64,000 nucleotides of DNA from Streptomyces decoyicus (GCF_019880305.1 NZ_CP082301.1:2852001-2916000), one strand, 5' to 3'; numbered from the stretch's first letter, positions 53,117 to 63,738 are shown. A program made the numbers and translations. The notes: generated from the sequence alone by a model not told the origin.

Positions 53117-54862
53117 TCAGCTCCGCTTGAGCAGCAGTTCGACGTTGCGGTCCCCGGCCGTGCCCGCCAGGTCCGTACGGGCCTCGGGGGCGTTGAAGGA
53201 CAGCTCGCGGTAGAGGGCCGCCAGTCCGGTCTGCGAGAGGTCGGTGAAGTCCGTGCGGTGCGGGGCGGCCGACTCGACCAAGGTGGTGAACAGCGACAGC
53301 GTGCCGTCGTGGTTGTCCACCAGCTCGATGACCCGGGCCAGCTGCGGGAAGTCGATGTGCGAAGCGGTGGAGATCTCCCAGAAGCTGCCGTGCGCGGTGA
53401 TGTCGTTCTTGTGGCTGTGGCCGTTGATCCAGCCGACGACGCCGGGGTGGGCGGCCAGCACCTCCACCAGCTCGGCGCCGTTGTGCCGCCGCTCGTGCGG
53501 GTGGGCCGGGTCGGGGCGGGTGTTGTTCATCGTCTTGCTGGTGTGGTGGCTGAAGACCAGCACATGCGCCTTCTCCCCCTTCTCGTTCTCCTTCAGCGTC
53601 CGCTCCAGCCAGCGCAGTTGGGCGTCGCCGACCGAGCCGGTGTAGTGGCCGCCGGGGTCGGTGGTGTCCAGGCTGATCCCGAGGACGTCGTCGGAGATCC
53701 GGAAGGTGTAGTAGAGGCGGTTCCCGTCGAGATGCGCGGAGGTGTAGCCGTGGCCGTGCGGGCCGGGGCCGGTGTGCGCCGGGTCGAGGTGGGCGCGCAG
53801 ATACTCGGCCCGCGTGAAGGGGGCGCGCCGCTCGTCGGGGGTGACCCTCCTGGACTGCTTGGCGTGTGAGGTCAGCAGCCGCTTGAAGTCCGCGCCCTCG
53901 GGGTCGAGGCCGTCCTTGACCGCCTTCCAGACCTTCGCGGCCTCGGCGGCGGGCAGCGTCTCCAGCTTGCGGCCACCGGTGGCGGTGTCGGTCCAGAAGG
54001 GGTCGCCGGGGGCGTAGCAGCCGCCGGGCAGCGAGTCGTGGTTGCCGACCGTCGAGTACCAGGGCAGCCGCAGCCCCGGGCTGTGGACGGTGCGGATCGC
54101 GGCCTCCAGGAACCCGTCCAGCCGCGGGAAGCCCTGCTGCTTGTCGGCGTCGCGCAGCGCGCTGTCCGGCTGCCAGTAGAGCTTCAGCCCGCTGTCCTGG
54201 ACGCCTTCGTAGCGGCGCGGGTCGCCGGAGTTCGGCGTGATCCGGCCGCCGCTCATCGCGGTCAGGAACCACTCCAGCTCCAGCTTGGAGTTGTTGTCGG
54301 TGTTGTCCCCGGTGGTCATCACGAAGGACAGCGGGGCGCCGGTGGCGGGCCCGCCGGGCAGCGCGTTGACCCGCTCGATCAGCGAGACCACACCGGCCAC
54401 CGACAGCGCCTCCTGCGGCCGCCAGGCGCTGGCGGTCTCGGCGCGCAGGTACTCGTAGCGCAGCGGGCTCTGCACATCGACCAGGTGCAGGTCGGTGAAC
54501 TGGACGAATGACGCCAGCGCGGTGCGCCGCTCGGCCCGCCCGCCGTGTGCGGTGGCCAGCTCGGCGCGGATGACCCGGTTCCAGGCGGGGCCGTCGGCGA
54601 GCCTGCGGTAGCCGCCGCTGCCGCGCGGGGCGGACACGCCGGCGAGCGTGGTCCCCCGGGTGTACGGCGTACGGGGGACGGCGGGGGCATCGACCGGGAC
54701 GGGCGCGGCCGGGGCCGGGCCGGAGGTGACGGTGGCGGCCTGTGCCGGCCGGTCCGGGCCGACGCCGAAGGCCAGACCGAGCCCCGTCGCGGCGCCGACG
54801 GCCCCGGTGGCGGTGAGGAACGTACGGCGGTCGAAGGTGGCGGCGGACCGTATACGGGACAT
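53117..54862 (-). CDS. Tat-exported metallophosphoesterase (TIGR03767 family)
   Basis: A 581-residue protein from ATG 54862 (GGGAG 7 nt upstream). A Tat signal (DRRTFLTATGAVGAATGLGLAFG, with a cleavage-type AQAATV) leads the chain out. The calcineurin-like domain has FVQFTDLHLVD (first metal site), TTGDNTDNNS, TVGNHDSLPGG, VFSHHTSK and GWINGHSHKND. TIGR03767 is an actinobacterial family with no confirmed substrate. The stop is 22 nt from the AbiEi-like gene on the opposite strand. Confidence 0.88.
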   Translation of the reverse strand: MSRIRSAATFDRRTFLTATGAVGAATGLGLAFGVGPDRPAQAATVTSGPAPAAPVPVDAPAVPRTPYTRGTTLAGVSAPRGSGGYRRLADGPAWNRVIRAELATAHGGRAERRTALASFVQFTDLHLVDVQSPLRYEYLRAETASAWRPQEALSVAGVVSLIERVNALPGGPATGAPLSFVMTTGDNTDNNSKLELEWFLTAMSGGRITPNSGDPRRYEGVQDSGLKLYWQPDSALRDADKQQGFPRLDGFLEAAIRTVHSPGLRLPWYSTVGNHDSLPGGCYAPGDPFWTDTATGGRKLETLPAAEAAKVWKAVKDGLDPEGADFKRLLTSHAKQSRRVTPDERRAPFTRAEYLRAHLDPAHTGPGPHGHGYTSAHLDGNRLYYTFRISDDVLGISLDTTDPGGHYTGSVGDAQLRWLERTLKENEKGEKAHVLVFSHHTSKTMNNTRPDPAHPHERRHNGAELVEVLAAHPGVVGWINGHSHKNDITAHGSFWEISTASHIDFPQLARVIELVDNHDGTLSLFTTLVESAAPHRTDFTDLSQTGLAALYRELSFNAPEARTDLAGTAGDRNVELLLKRS

Positions 54863-56297
<1,435 letters not shown>

Positions 56298-56317
56298 CCG
56301 CCGCACGCACGACACGA

Positions 56318-56348
56318 GGTGCCCGTACGGCGACTCCGTACGGGCACC
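56318..56348. terminator. Bidirectional terminator after asd
   Basis: GGTGCCCGTACGG (56318-56330) and CCGTACGGGCACC (56336-56348) form a perfect 13-bp stem with a 5-nt loop, between the convergent stops of asd (56297) and the DUF1203 gene (56372). Confidence 0.9.
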
Positions 56349-56371
56349 CGTCCGTTTCGGGCGGTGCGGCC

Positions 56372-56899
56372 TCAGGCCCGCCGGACCTCGAACAGGAAGC
56401 AGCCGTACTCCACGGCCCGGACGTGCACCAGCGCCGTCTCCGGGTCCGCGAACGCCTCGTCGAAGGCCCCGTCGAACCCGGCTGCCGCGTCCTCGGGGAT
56501 CTCCAGGAGCCGGCCGCCGATGATGTGCCCGTCGGCGTCGTAGCGGCGCACGGTGCGCAGCCCGCCGGGCCGGCCGGCCGGGTAGCCCTCCGCGGGGGCG
56601 GTGGCCTCCGGGCCGACGCAGTGCTCGGCGTGCAGGAACACCGGCCCCGTCTCTTCGTACGCCCCGGGCCGCGCCCCTGTCGTGGCCGCCCAGCGGCGCA
56701 GCGGCGCATACGAGACGAGCGCCACCCGCTCGCCGGCCCGGATCTCCCGCAGACAGCAGCGCAGCAGACTGCCGACACAGTCCAGCGGCACCCCGTCCGC
56801 ACGCGCGGTGAACGGCTCGGCGGGCCGCCCGGCATCGTCGGTGGCGCGGAGCCCCTTGAGGGCGGTGGGAGGGATGGGAAGAGGGGTGTAGGTCGTCAT
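56372..56899 (-). CDS. DUF1203 domain protein
   Basis: A 175-residue protein from ATG 56899 (MTTYTPLPIPPTALKGLRATDD). It has the DUF1203 pattern: CRCCL-type central residues (VGSLLRCCLREIRAGERVAL), SYAPLRRWAATTG, ETGPVFLHAEHC and HVRAVEYGCFLFEVRR near the end. No activity is known for the family. No clear ribosome site precedes the ATG, so it may be leaderless. The same frame stays open far upstream over pepN copy 2, but that is a shadow. Confidence 0.8.
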   Translation of the reverse strand: MTTYTPLPIPPTALKGLRATDDAGRPAEPFTARADGVPLDCVGSLLRCCLREIRAGERVALVSYAPLRRWAATTGARPGAYEETGPVFLHAEHCVGPEATAPAEGYPAGRPGGLRTVRRYDADGHIIGGRLLEIPEDAAAGFDGAFDEAFADPETALVHVRAVEYGCFLFEVRRA

Positions 56900-57109
56900 G
56901 CGGCCAGCATCGGGCCCTGCCGGTGGGGCGTGCTGGCGGCAATCGGACGCCGTGGTCGCGCGCCGCGGTCCCCCGGGGCGCCCGGTGCCGGCGCGGTGCT
57001 GTGCCGGGGCTGCGCCCACCTCCGCAAATACGCCCCCTCCTGAGCCGCGGGCCACATGGAAGGATGGCCGAAAGTTCCGATGCAATGACCAATGCGAAGG
57101 AGACGACGG

Positions 57110-59698
57110 GTGCCTGGCACGAATCTGACCCGCGACGAGGCGCAGCGGCGGGCGCGCCTGCTGACCGTGGATGCGTATGAGGTCGATCTCGACCTCTCCG
57201 GCGCGCAGGAGGGGGGAGACGCGGACGGCAGCGGTCACGGCACGTTCCGGTCCGTGACCACGGTGCGGTTCGACTCGGCCGAGGCGGGCGCGGACACCTT
57301 CATCGACCTGGTCGCGCCGGCCGTGCACGAGGTGCAGCTCAACGGCGAGGCGCTCGATGCGGGCGAGGTCTTCAAGGATTCGCGGATCGCGCTGACGGGG
57401 CTGCGGGCCGGCCGTAACGAACTGCGGGTCGTCGCGGACTGCGCCTACACCAACACCGGTGAGGGGCTGCACCGCTTTGTCGACCCGGTGGACCAGCAGG
57501 CCTATCTGTACACGCAGTTCGAGGTGCCGGACGCGCGGCGGGTGTACGCGTCCTTCGAGCAGCCGGATCTGAAGGCGACTTTCCAGTTCACCGTGAAGGC
57601 CCCGGAGGGCTGGACGGTGATCTCCAACTCGCCGACGCCGGAGCCGAGCGACAACATCTGGCGCTTCGAGCCGACGCCGCGGATCTCGACCTACATCACG
57701 GCGCTGATCGCCGGTCCGTACCACAGCGTGCACAGCACCTACGAGAAGGACGGGCGGACGGTGCCGCTGGGCATCTACTGCCGTCCGTCGCTGGCCGAGC
57801 ACCTGGATGCCGACGAGATCTTCGCGGTCACCCGCCAGGGCTTCGACTGGTTCCAGGAGAAGTTCGACTACGCCTACCCGTTCGCGAAGTACGACCAGCT
57901 CTTCGTGCCGGAGTTCAACGCCGGCGCGATGGAGAACGCGGGCGCGGTGACCATCCGCGACCAGTACGTCTTCCGGTCGAAGGTGACGGACGCGGCGTAC
58001 GAGGTGCGGGCGGAGACGATCCTGCACGAGCTGGCGCACATGTGGTTCGGCGACCTGGTCACCATGGAGTGGTGGAACGACCTGTGGCTGAACGAGTCGT
58101 TCGCCACCTACACCTCGATCGCCTGCCAGGCCTACGCCCCGGGCTCGAAGTGGCCGCACTCGTGGACGACGTTCGCCAACTCCATGAAGACCTGGGCCTA
58201 CCGGCAGGACCAGCTGCCGTCCACGCACCCGATCATGGCCGAGATCAACGACCTCGACGATGTGCTCGTCAACTTCGACGGCATCACCTACGCGAAGGGC
58301 GCCAGCGTCCTCAAGCAGCTGGTCGCCTACGTCGGCATGGACGAGTTCTTCCAGGGCGTACAGGCCTACTTCAAGGCGCACGCCTACGGCAACACCCGGC
58401 TGTCGGACCTGCTCGGCGCGCTGGAGGAGACCAGCGGGCGGGATCTGAAGACCTGGTCGAAGAAGTGGCTGGAGACGGCGGGGATCAACATCCTGCGGCC
58501 GGAGATCGAGGTGGACGCCCAGGGCGTGATCACCTCCTTCGCGGTCAAGCAGGAGGCGCCCGCGCTGCCGGCCGGCGCCAAGGGCGAGCCCGTACTGCGG
58601 CCGCACCGGATCGCGGTCGGCGCCTACGAGCTGGCGGGCGGCAAGCTGGTCCGCACCGAGCGGATCGAGCTGGACGTGGACGGCGAACTGACCGCCGTGC
58701 CCCAGCTGGTGGGCAAGGCCCGGCCGGCCGTCATCCTGCTCAACGACGACGATCTGTCGTACGCCAAGGTCCGGCTGGACGAGGAGTCGCTGAAGACCGT
58801 CACCGAGCACCTCGGCGACTTCACCGAGTCGCTGCCGCGTGCCCTGTCGTGGGCGTCGGCCTGGGACATGACGCGGGACGGCGAACTGGCCACCCGCGAC
58901 TATCTTTCGCTGGTGCTGTCCGGCATCGGCAAGGAGTCGGACATCGGCGTCGTCCAGTCGCTGCACCGCCAGGTGAAGCTGGCGCTGGACCTGTACGCGG
59001 CACCGGAGTGGCGCGAGACGGGGCTGGCCACCTGGACCGCGGCGGCCCTGGAGCAGTTGCGGGCGGCCGAGCCGGGCAGCGACCACCAGCTGGCGTGGGC
59101 CCGCGCGTTCGCCGCCTCGGCCCGTACGGACGAGCAGCTCGACCTGCTCCAGGGCCTGTTGGAGGGCACCGAGGAGGTCTCCGGGCTCGCCGTGGACACC
59201 GAGCTGCGCTGGGCGCTGGTGCACCGGCTGGCCGCCACCGGCCGGGCGGACGAGAAGACCATCGCCGCGGAGCTGGACCGGGACAAGACCTCGGCGGGCG
59301 AACGGTATGCCGCGTCCGCCCGTGCGGCACGTCCGACGGAGGAGGCGAAGGCCGGGGCCTGGGCCTCGGTGGTGGAGTCCGACCAGCTCCCCAACTCCCT
59401 CCAGGAGTCCGTCATCGGCGGCTTCGTGCAGACCGACCAGCGGGAGCTGCTGGCGCCGTACACCGCGAAGTACTTCGCCGCGGTGAAGGACATCTGGAAC
59501 TCCCGCAGCCATGAGATGGCGCAGCAGATCGCGGTGGGTCTCTACCCGGCGCTCCAGGTCTCGCAGGAGACGCTGGACGCCACGGACGCCTGGCTGGCGT
59601 CGGCCGAGCCGAGCGCGGCACTGCGCCGGCTGATGACCGAGTCGCGGGCGGGGATCGAGCGGGCGCTGAAGGCGCAGAAGGCCGACGCGGCGGCCTAG
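57110..59698 (+). CDS. pepN: Aminopeptidase N (M1 family), copy 2
   Basis: A second full M1 zinc aminopeptidase, 862 residues from GTG 57110 (AAGGAG 7 nt upstream; MPGTNLTRDEAQRRA). GAMEN is at 272-276, HELAH gives His306 and His310 with Glu329, and catalytic Glu is 307. FDGITYAKGASVLKQLVAY is identical in pattern to copy 1. This copy has HELAHMWFGDLVTMEWWNDL and GAMENAGAVTIRDQY, which is closer to typical PepN sequences, so it is probably the orthologue of the standard Streptomyces PepN. Confidence 0.96.
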   Translation: MPGTNLTRDEAQRRARLLTVDAYEVDLDLSGAQEGGDADGSGHGTFRSVTTVRFDSAEAGADTFIDLVAPAVHEVQLNGEALDAGEVFKDSRIALTGLRAGRNELRVVADCAYTNTGEGLHRFVDPVDQQAYLYTQFEVPDARRVYASFEQPDLKATFQFTVKAPEGWTVISNSPTPEPSDNIWRFEPTPRISTYITALIAGPYHSVHSTYEKDGRTVPLGIYCRPSLAEHLDADEIFAVTRQGFDWFQEKFDYAYPFAKYDQLFVPEFNAGAMENAGAVTIRDQYVFRSKVTDAAYEVRAETILHELAHMWFGDLVTMEWWNDLWLNESFATYTSIACQAYAPGSKWPHSWTTFANSMKTWAYRQDQLPSTHPIMAEINDLDDVLVNFDGITYAKGASVLKQLVAYVGMDEFFQGVQAYFKAHAYGNTRLSDLLGALEETSGRDLKTWSKKWLETAGINILRPEIEVDAQGVITSFAVKQEAPALPAGAKGEPVLRPHRIAVGAYELAGGKLVRTERIELDVDGELTAVPQLVGKARPAVILLNDDDLSYAKVRLDEESLKTVTEHLGDFTESLPRALSWASAWDMTRDGELATRDYLSLVLSGIGKESDIGVVQSLHRQVKLALDLYAAPEWRETGLATWTAAALEQLRAAEPGSDHQLAWARAFAASARTDEQLDLLQGLLEGTEEVSGLAVDTELRWALVHRLAATGRADEKTIAAELDRDKTSAGERYAASARAARPTEEAKAGAWASVVESDQLPNSLQESVIGGFVQTDQRELLAPYTAKYFAAVKDIWNSRSHEMAQQIAVGLYPALQVSQETLDATDAWLASAEPSAALRRLMTESRAGIERALKAQKADAAA

Positions 59699-59755
59699 TC
59701 GTCCCACGTGGCGGGGTCCGCCGTCGCGGATTCCGCCGGACCCGCATGAGAGGGG

Positions 59756-59802
59756 TCGCTCGCCGTGGTTGCGGGAATTTCTTCCGCCGCCACGGCGAGT
59801 GA
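59756..59802. terminator. Hairpin between pepN copy 2 and allantoicase genes
   Basis: TCGCTCGCCGTGG (59756-59768) pairs with CCACGGCGAGTGA (59790-59802) with one G-U pair, and further imperfect pairing extends into the loop. It separates the convergent stops at 59698 and 59843. Confidence 0.75.
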
Positions 59803-59842
59803 CGCCGCCCCTCCCGGGGCCCGGCGGTCGCGAACGGTGTGG

Positions 59843-60988
59843 TCAGCCGTTCAGGGCACCGAAGCGGCGGCCGAGGGCGGCGCGGCCCGCCTCGGTGAGG
59901 GCACCGTGCAGGCGCATCCGCGCGAGACCGCCGTCGGGGAAGACATCGAGCCGTACGTGGGTGGCGGTGACGGCCTGCGGCAGCGCGAAGCGGTGCGGGG
60001 TGTCGGGCTGGAGCCTGGTCTTCGGCAGGATCTCGAACCAGGAGGCCTCGTCGGAGGGGTCGCCGTCGCACCCGGACAGGGCGGCCCAGCCCGCGGAGTT
60101 GCCCTTGAGGTAGGCGGTGTCGATCTCCACGGCGCGGATCTCGCCCTGCGCGGCGAGACGGAAGCGCACCCAGTCGTGGGTGCCGCGGACCCGGCGGCGG
60201 CGGTTCTCCCAGCCGTCGTCCATCTTGCGGGAGAGATCGGGCTGGATGATCTGGGTGGGCGAGGAGTAGAAGCGGTCGGAGGCGTCCTCGACGGTGCCGC
60301 CGTGCATGACGGAGGCCAGGTCCAGGGTGCCGAGCACATCGAGCCACTCCGGGTCCGGCACGACCTCGCCGTGGACCCTCAGCCGCGCTATCCCGCCGTC
60401 GGGGTGCTGCTTGAGCCGCAGGTGGGTGAAGCGGCGCTCCACGGTGACCTCGAAGCCGTTGGCGGCGTGGCCCCGGACGGGGGTGCGCGGGACCAGCTCC
60501 TCCCACTTCACCCCGTCGGCGAGCAGGTCCTCGGGGCCGGGGCTGCCGGGGAGCGCGGTGGCCTCGACGCTGACCTGCTGGGGGTAGTTGCCGCGGAAGT
60601 GGGCGGTGTCGACGACGATCCCGCGGATCACGCCGGGCGCGGCGAGGCGGATCAGCGCCCAGTCGTGCTCGTCCTCGGCCGGGAAGGGGTTCTCGCCGTC
60701 GGTGCCGCGGCGGCGCCGGGTCTCCCAGCCGTCCATGATCTTGCCCTTGTGGCCGAAGTGCTCGGGGTCGAAGACCGCCGGAGTGGGCTTCAGCAGATTC
60801 TCGCGCTCGGCGAAGAACTCGTCGTTCGCGGCGATCACTCCGGCGCCGAAGCAGCGGTCGGCGAGATCGACGAGCGAGGTGAAGGGGAAGTCCCCGCCGC
60901 GGTAGTCGGCGTAGGGGTCTCCGCCACCGTACGGGCTGGCGTCGTTGGCGTGCGGATCAGTGGAGTCGGCGGCCGGGCTGGCGGTCAT
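59843..60988 (-). CDS. alc: Allantoicase
   Basis: Hydrolyses allantoate to ureidoglycolate and urea in purine catabolism. From ATG 60988 (AAAGG 5 nt upstream) it has 381 residues; the start at 61030 was rejected. Two internal repeats are visible, each with a GWE(T/N)RRRR segment (KIMDGWETRRRR; KMDDGWENRRRR) and a strand pair VDTAHFRGN / IDTAYLKGN, the family's duplicated jelly-roll. No allantoinase gene is in the window. It lies downstream of a LysR gene. Confidence 0.95.
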   Translation of the reverse strand: MTASPAADSTDPHANDASPYGGGDPYADYRGGDFPFTSLVDLADRCFGAGVIAANDEFFAERENLLKPTPAVFDPEHFGHKGKIMDGWETRRRRGTDGENPFPAEDEHDWALIRLAAPGVIRGIVVDTAHFRGNYPQQVSVEATALPGSPGPEDLLADGVKWEELVPRTPVRGHAANGFEVTVERRFTHLRLKQHPDGGIARLRVHGEVVPDPEWLDVLGTLDLASVMHGGTVEDASDRFYSSPTQIIQPDLSRKMDDGWENRRRRVRGTHDWVRFRLAAQGEIRAVEIDTAYLKGNSAGWAALSGCDGDPSDEASWFEILPKTRLQPDTPHRFALPQAVTATHVRLDVFPDGGLARMRLHGALTEAGRAALGRRFGALNG

Positions 60989-61081
60989 CGTTGCCTTTCG
61001 ACGGATGGGGGGAGGTGCGGACCGCTCCACGGTCGCAGCGGACCACCCCTCAGGTCCATCGAAAGTTTTTGAGGAATACGT

Positions 61082-62068
61082 TCAGCTGAGCTGAATGGTC
61101 GGGCCTTCGGGCGTCTGGTCGGCAGCCGCCTGCCGGAGCGCGGCCAGCACCCGGGCCGGCCCCGGCGCCCCTTCGGAGCCGCGCCGGGCGGCGGCGACCA
61201 CATGGCGGCGCGGCTGGTCGGCGTGCAGCACCCGCAGCGCCACTCCCCCGCCGCCGCGCCCGGCCCGTACAGCGCGTCCCCCCGCCCCGCGCCCGGCGGC
61301 GCCGAGACCGCCCGCCATCGCCATCCGGGGCACCAGCGCCACCCCCATCCCCGCCGCGACCATCGCCCAGATCGCGCTCCAGTCGGCGGCGGCATGCGCC
61401 TGCTCGGGCACGAACCCGGCGTTCTCGCAGGCGGTGGTGGTGATCTGGGACCAGGGCCCGCTGCTGCCGAAGATCCACGGCTCGTCCGCCAGATCGGCCA
61501 GCCGCAGCCCCGGCTCGGCGGCCAGCGGGTGGCCGGCCGGCAGCGCCACGTCCAGCGGGTCGGCGAGCAGCGAGACCCGGCTGAACTTGGGGTCGCGCGG
61601 GGTGGGGGCGTGTGCGGCCAGCGACAGCGCCAGATCGACGCTGCCCTCGGCGAGCAGCTCGTAGGCGGCCTCCGCCTCCGCCTCCCGTACGGCGACCGAC
61701 AGGCCCGGGTGGCTGCGGCGCAGCTCCTGGACGGCCGGGACCACCAGCGCGGGGATGGCGGTGGAGAACGCGCCGACCCGCACCTGGCCCGCCTCCCCCT
61801 GGAGGTAGCCGAGCAGGTCCGCGTCCGCGCGCTCCAGCTGGGCGAAGACCACCTCGGCGTGCCGCAGCACCAGCTGCGCCGCGCCGGTCAGCCGTACCCG
61901 CCGTCCGTGCGCCTCCAGGAGCGTGACCCCGAGCGCCTTGGCCAGCCCGGTCAGCTGCTGGGAGACCGCCGAGGGCGTCATGTGCAGCGCCTCGGCGGTC
62001 GCGGTGACCGTGCCCAGCTCGTGGAGGGTGCGCAGGATGCGCAGCTTCTTGAGGTCCCAGTCGGCCAT
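61082..62068 (-). CDS. LysR-family transcriptional regulator
   Basis: A 328-residue regulator from ATG 62068. The winged HTH (about 5-65) reads LKKLRILRTLHELGTVTATAEALHMTPSAVSQQL, followed by the linker helix and an effector domain with VRVGAFSTAIPALVVPAVQEL. The C-terminal end (about 250-328) is Gly/Ala/Arg-rich and unusual for the family. It lies between the desaturase gene and alc on the same strand, 74 and 93 nt apart, and either could be its target. Confidence 0.9.
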   Translation of the reverse strand: MADWDLKKLRILRTLHELGTVTATAEALHMTPSAVSQQLTGLAKALGVTLLEAHGRRVRLTGAAQLVLRHAEVVFAQLERADADLLGYLQGEAGQVRVGAFSTAIPALVVPAVQELRRSHPGLSVAVREAEAEAAYELLAEGSVDLALSLAAHAPTPRDPKFSRVSLLADPLDVALPAGHPLAAEPGLRLADLADEPWIFGSSGPWSQITTTACENAGFVPEQAHAAADWSAIWAMVAAGMGVALVPRMAMAGGLGAAGRGAGGRAVRAGRGGGGVALRVLHADQPRRHVVAAARRGSEGAPGPARVLAALRQAAADQTPEGPTIQLS

Positions 62069-62142
62069 GCGGGCAGCGTACGCACCCACCGCGGCCACCC
62101 GCCCGCGGGCGACGGCGGCCGGAAGCCGGCCGGGGTCGGCCG

Positions 62143-63123
62143 TCAGCCGCGGCGGTTGGCCTCGCGGCGGGCGAGGATGGCGGCCTGGCGCTCGTCGAAC
62201 TTCCGCGCCTGGCCGTCCAGACCGTCCATGAACAGCCCCAGCTCCTCCTGCGCCGCCAGCCCGGCCGGGCCGAGCCCGCCGATCTCCAGCACCTTCAGAT
62301 AGCGCAGCACCGGCTGGAGCACATCGTCGTGGTGGATCCGCATGTTGTAGATCCCGCCGATGGCCATCCGGGCGGCCGACCGCTCGAAGCCGGGCATGCC
62401 GTGGCCGGGCATCCGGAAGCCGGTGACGACGTCGCGCACCGCGCACATGGTCTGGTCGGGCGCCATCTCGAAGGCCGCACCGAGGAGGTTGCGGTAGAAG
62501 ACCATGTGGAGGTTCTCGTCGGTGGCGATCCGGGCCAGCATCCGGTCGCAGACCGGGTCGCCGGAGTGGTGGCCGGTGTTGCGGTGCGAGATCCGGGTGG
62601 CCAGCTCCTGGAAGGCGACGTACGCCACCGAGTGCAGCATGCTGTGCGAGTTGTCGGACTCGAAGCCCTCCGACATGTGGGCCATGCGGAACTGCTCCAG
62701 CTCGTCCGGGTCGACCGCCCGGCTGGTGAGCAGGTAGTCGCGCATCACGATGCCGTGCCGGCCCTCCTCGGCGGTCCAGCGGTGCACCCAGGTGCCCCAG
62801 GCGCCGTCGCGGCCGAAGAGGGTGGCGATCTCGTGGTGGTAGCTGGGGAGGTTGTCCTCGGTGAGGAGGTTGACCACGAGGGCGATCCGGCCGATGTCGC
62901 TGACCTTGGACTGCGCAGGGTCCCAGGCCTCGCCGTCCAGCGGCCCGGGGAAGTTGCGCCCGTCGCTCCACGGCACGTACTCGTGGGGCATCCAGTCCTT
63001 GGCGATCTTCAGATGGCGGTTGAGTTCCTTCTCGACGACCTCTTCGAGCGCGTAGAGCAGCTGGGCGTCGCTCCAGGCGGCCTGGCCGAGCTCTCCGTTA
63101 TGGCGGGCGGGGGCGATGGTCAC
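62143..63123 (-). CDS. Acyl-ACP desaturase (soluble diiron)
   Basis: A ferritin-like diiron desaturase acting on ACP-bound fatty acids, the DesA-type family of actinobacteria. The 326-residue product from GTG 63123 (AGGAG 7 nt upstream) has iron-binding motifs: Glu in ALEEVVEKELNRHL, EEGRHG near 119 and DENLH near 206. HMSEGFESDNSHSMLHS and the WSDGRNFPG region are typical. A double palindromic operator lies just upstream, so expression is probably regulated by a fatty-acid or membrane-sensing repressor. Confidence 0.92.
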   Translation of the reverse strand: MTIAPARHNGELGQAAWSDAQLLYALEEVVEKELNRHLKIAKDWMPHEYVPWSDGRNFPGPLDGEAWDPAQSKVSDIGRIALVVNLLTEDNLPSYHHEIATLFGRDGAWGTWVHRWTAEEGRHGIVMRDYLLTSRAVDPDELEQFRMAHMSEGFESDNSHSMLHSVAYVAFQELATRISHRNTGHHSGDPVCDRMLARIATDENLHMVFYRNLLGAAFEMAPDQTMCAVRDVVTGFRMPGHGMPGFERSAARMAIGGIYNMRIHHDDVLQPVLRYLKVLEIGGLGPAGLAAQEELGLFMDGLDGQARKFDERQAAILARREANRRG

Positions 63124-63145
63124 GGGGGAACTCCTGGGGACGATG

Positions 63146-63185
63146 ACCTACGGGTCCGTAGGTTTGACCTACGGACCCGTAGGTT
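63146..63185 (-). promoter_or_regulatory. Double palindromic operator of the acyl-ACP desaturase
   Basis: Two 19-bp sites lie 2 bp apart: ACCTACGGGTCCGTAGGTT (63146-63164) and ACCTACGGACCCGTAGGTT (63167-63185). Each is nearly palindromic and the second is the mirror image (reverse complement) of the first apart from flanking bases. A further half-site CGTAGGTTA lies at 63194-63202. The arrangement suits TetR-family dimers bound in tandem 20-60 nt upstream of the desaturase start. No tetR gene is in the window. Confidence 0.8.
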
Positions 63186-63302
63186 ACGTCATCGTAGGTT
63201 AGGGCCGGTTAAACACCTCCCCCTGTTCAAACCGGTCGAAAAGCGCGCGTTAGCCGCCTGACAACCCCTTTTTCACCTGCGGAAATATCCGAGTACGACA
63301 AA

Positions 63303-63337
63303 GGGCGCCACACGGTTCTTGTCACCGTCCGGCGCCC
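63303..63337 (-). terminator. Second hairpin in tandem, downstream of the small membrane protein
   Basis: GGGCGCC (63303-63309) pairs with GGCGCCC (63331-63337), with an inner ACGGT/ACCGT stem. It is a diverged copy of the hairpin at 63355-63388 and could act as a backup terminator. Confidence 0.7.
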
Positions 63338-63354
63338 GGTCCGGGCATGACGAA

Positions 63355-63388
63355 GGGCGCCCCACGGTCGTGTGACCGTGGGGCGCCC
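63355..63388 (-). terminator. Terminator of the small membrane protein gene
   Basis: GGGCGCCCCACGGTC (63355-63369) and GACCGTGGGGCGCCC (63374-63388) form a perfect 15-bp stem with a GTGT loop, 24 nt past the stop at 63412. Confidence 0.88.
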
Positions 63389-63411
63389 CGAAGCGTCACT
63401 GGTGCCCGGCG

Positions 63412-63660
63412 TCAGCCCTCGGACTTGGCCTGCTTGCGGGGCTTGTCGCCCGCGACGACCAGCCCGGCGATGACCAGGAAGAGCACGATGGGTGCAGCGA
63501 CATAGAGGCCGAGCGTTTCGATCACGCTCAGGCCCGGACCCGGGTCGTCACCATCGTCGCGGGTGAGCGCAAACGCGGGGGACGACATCAGCAGCATCAG
63601 CGCGGTGCCGGCGGTGATGGTTCCGGCGCGCAGGACATTCTTATTGACCTTGTTGCTCAC
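63412..63660 (-). CDS. Small secreted/membrane protein of unknown function
   Basis: An 82-residue protein from GTG 63660 (MSNKVNKNVLRAGT). It has a signal-peptide-like segment (LRAGTITAGTALMLLMSSPAFA, cleavage near AFA-LT), a short acidic loop (RDDGDDPGPG) and one membrane helix (ETLGLYVAAPIVLFLVIAGLVVAG). A basic tail KPRKQAKSEG follows. This gives a one-span protein with a short exported N-terminus. I do not recognise a family. The longer open frame upstream lacks support. Confidence 0.75.
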   Translation of the reverse strand: MSNKVNKNVLRAGTITAGTALMLLMSSPAFALTRDDGDDPGPGLSVIETLGLYVAAPIVLFLVIAGLVVAGDKPRKQAKSEG

Positions 63661-63738
63661 GAAGTCAACGTATCGGACGCCCCGGCGCCCCGCGCGCCCG
63701 GGGTGGCACAACCGGCGGACCCGGCCGGACCGCACCGC

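Noticed and set aside
56372..59707. 1111-codon minus-strand frame across pepN copy 2
   Set aside because: Only its last 175 residues are a real gene (DUF1203). The rest is antisense to an aminopeptidase with complete catalytic motifs.
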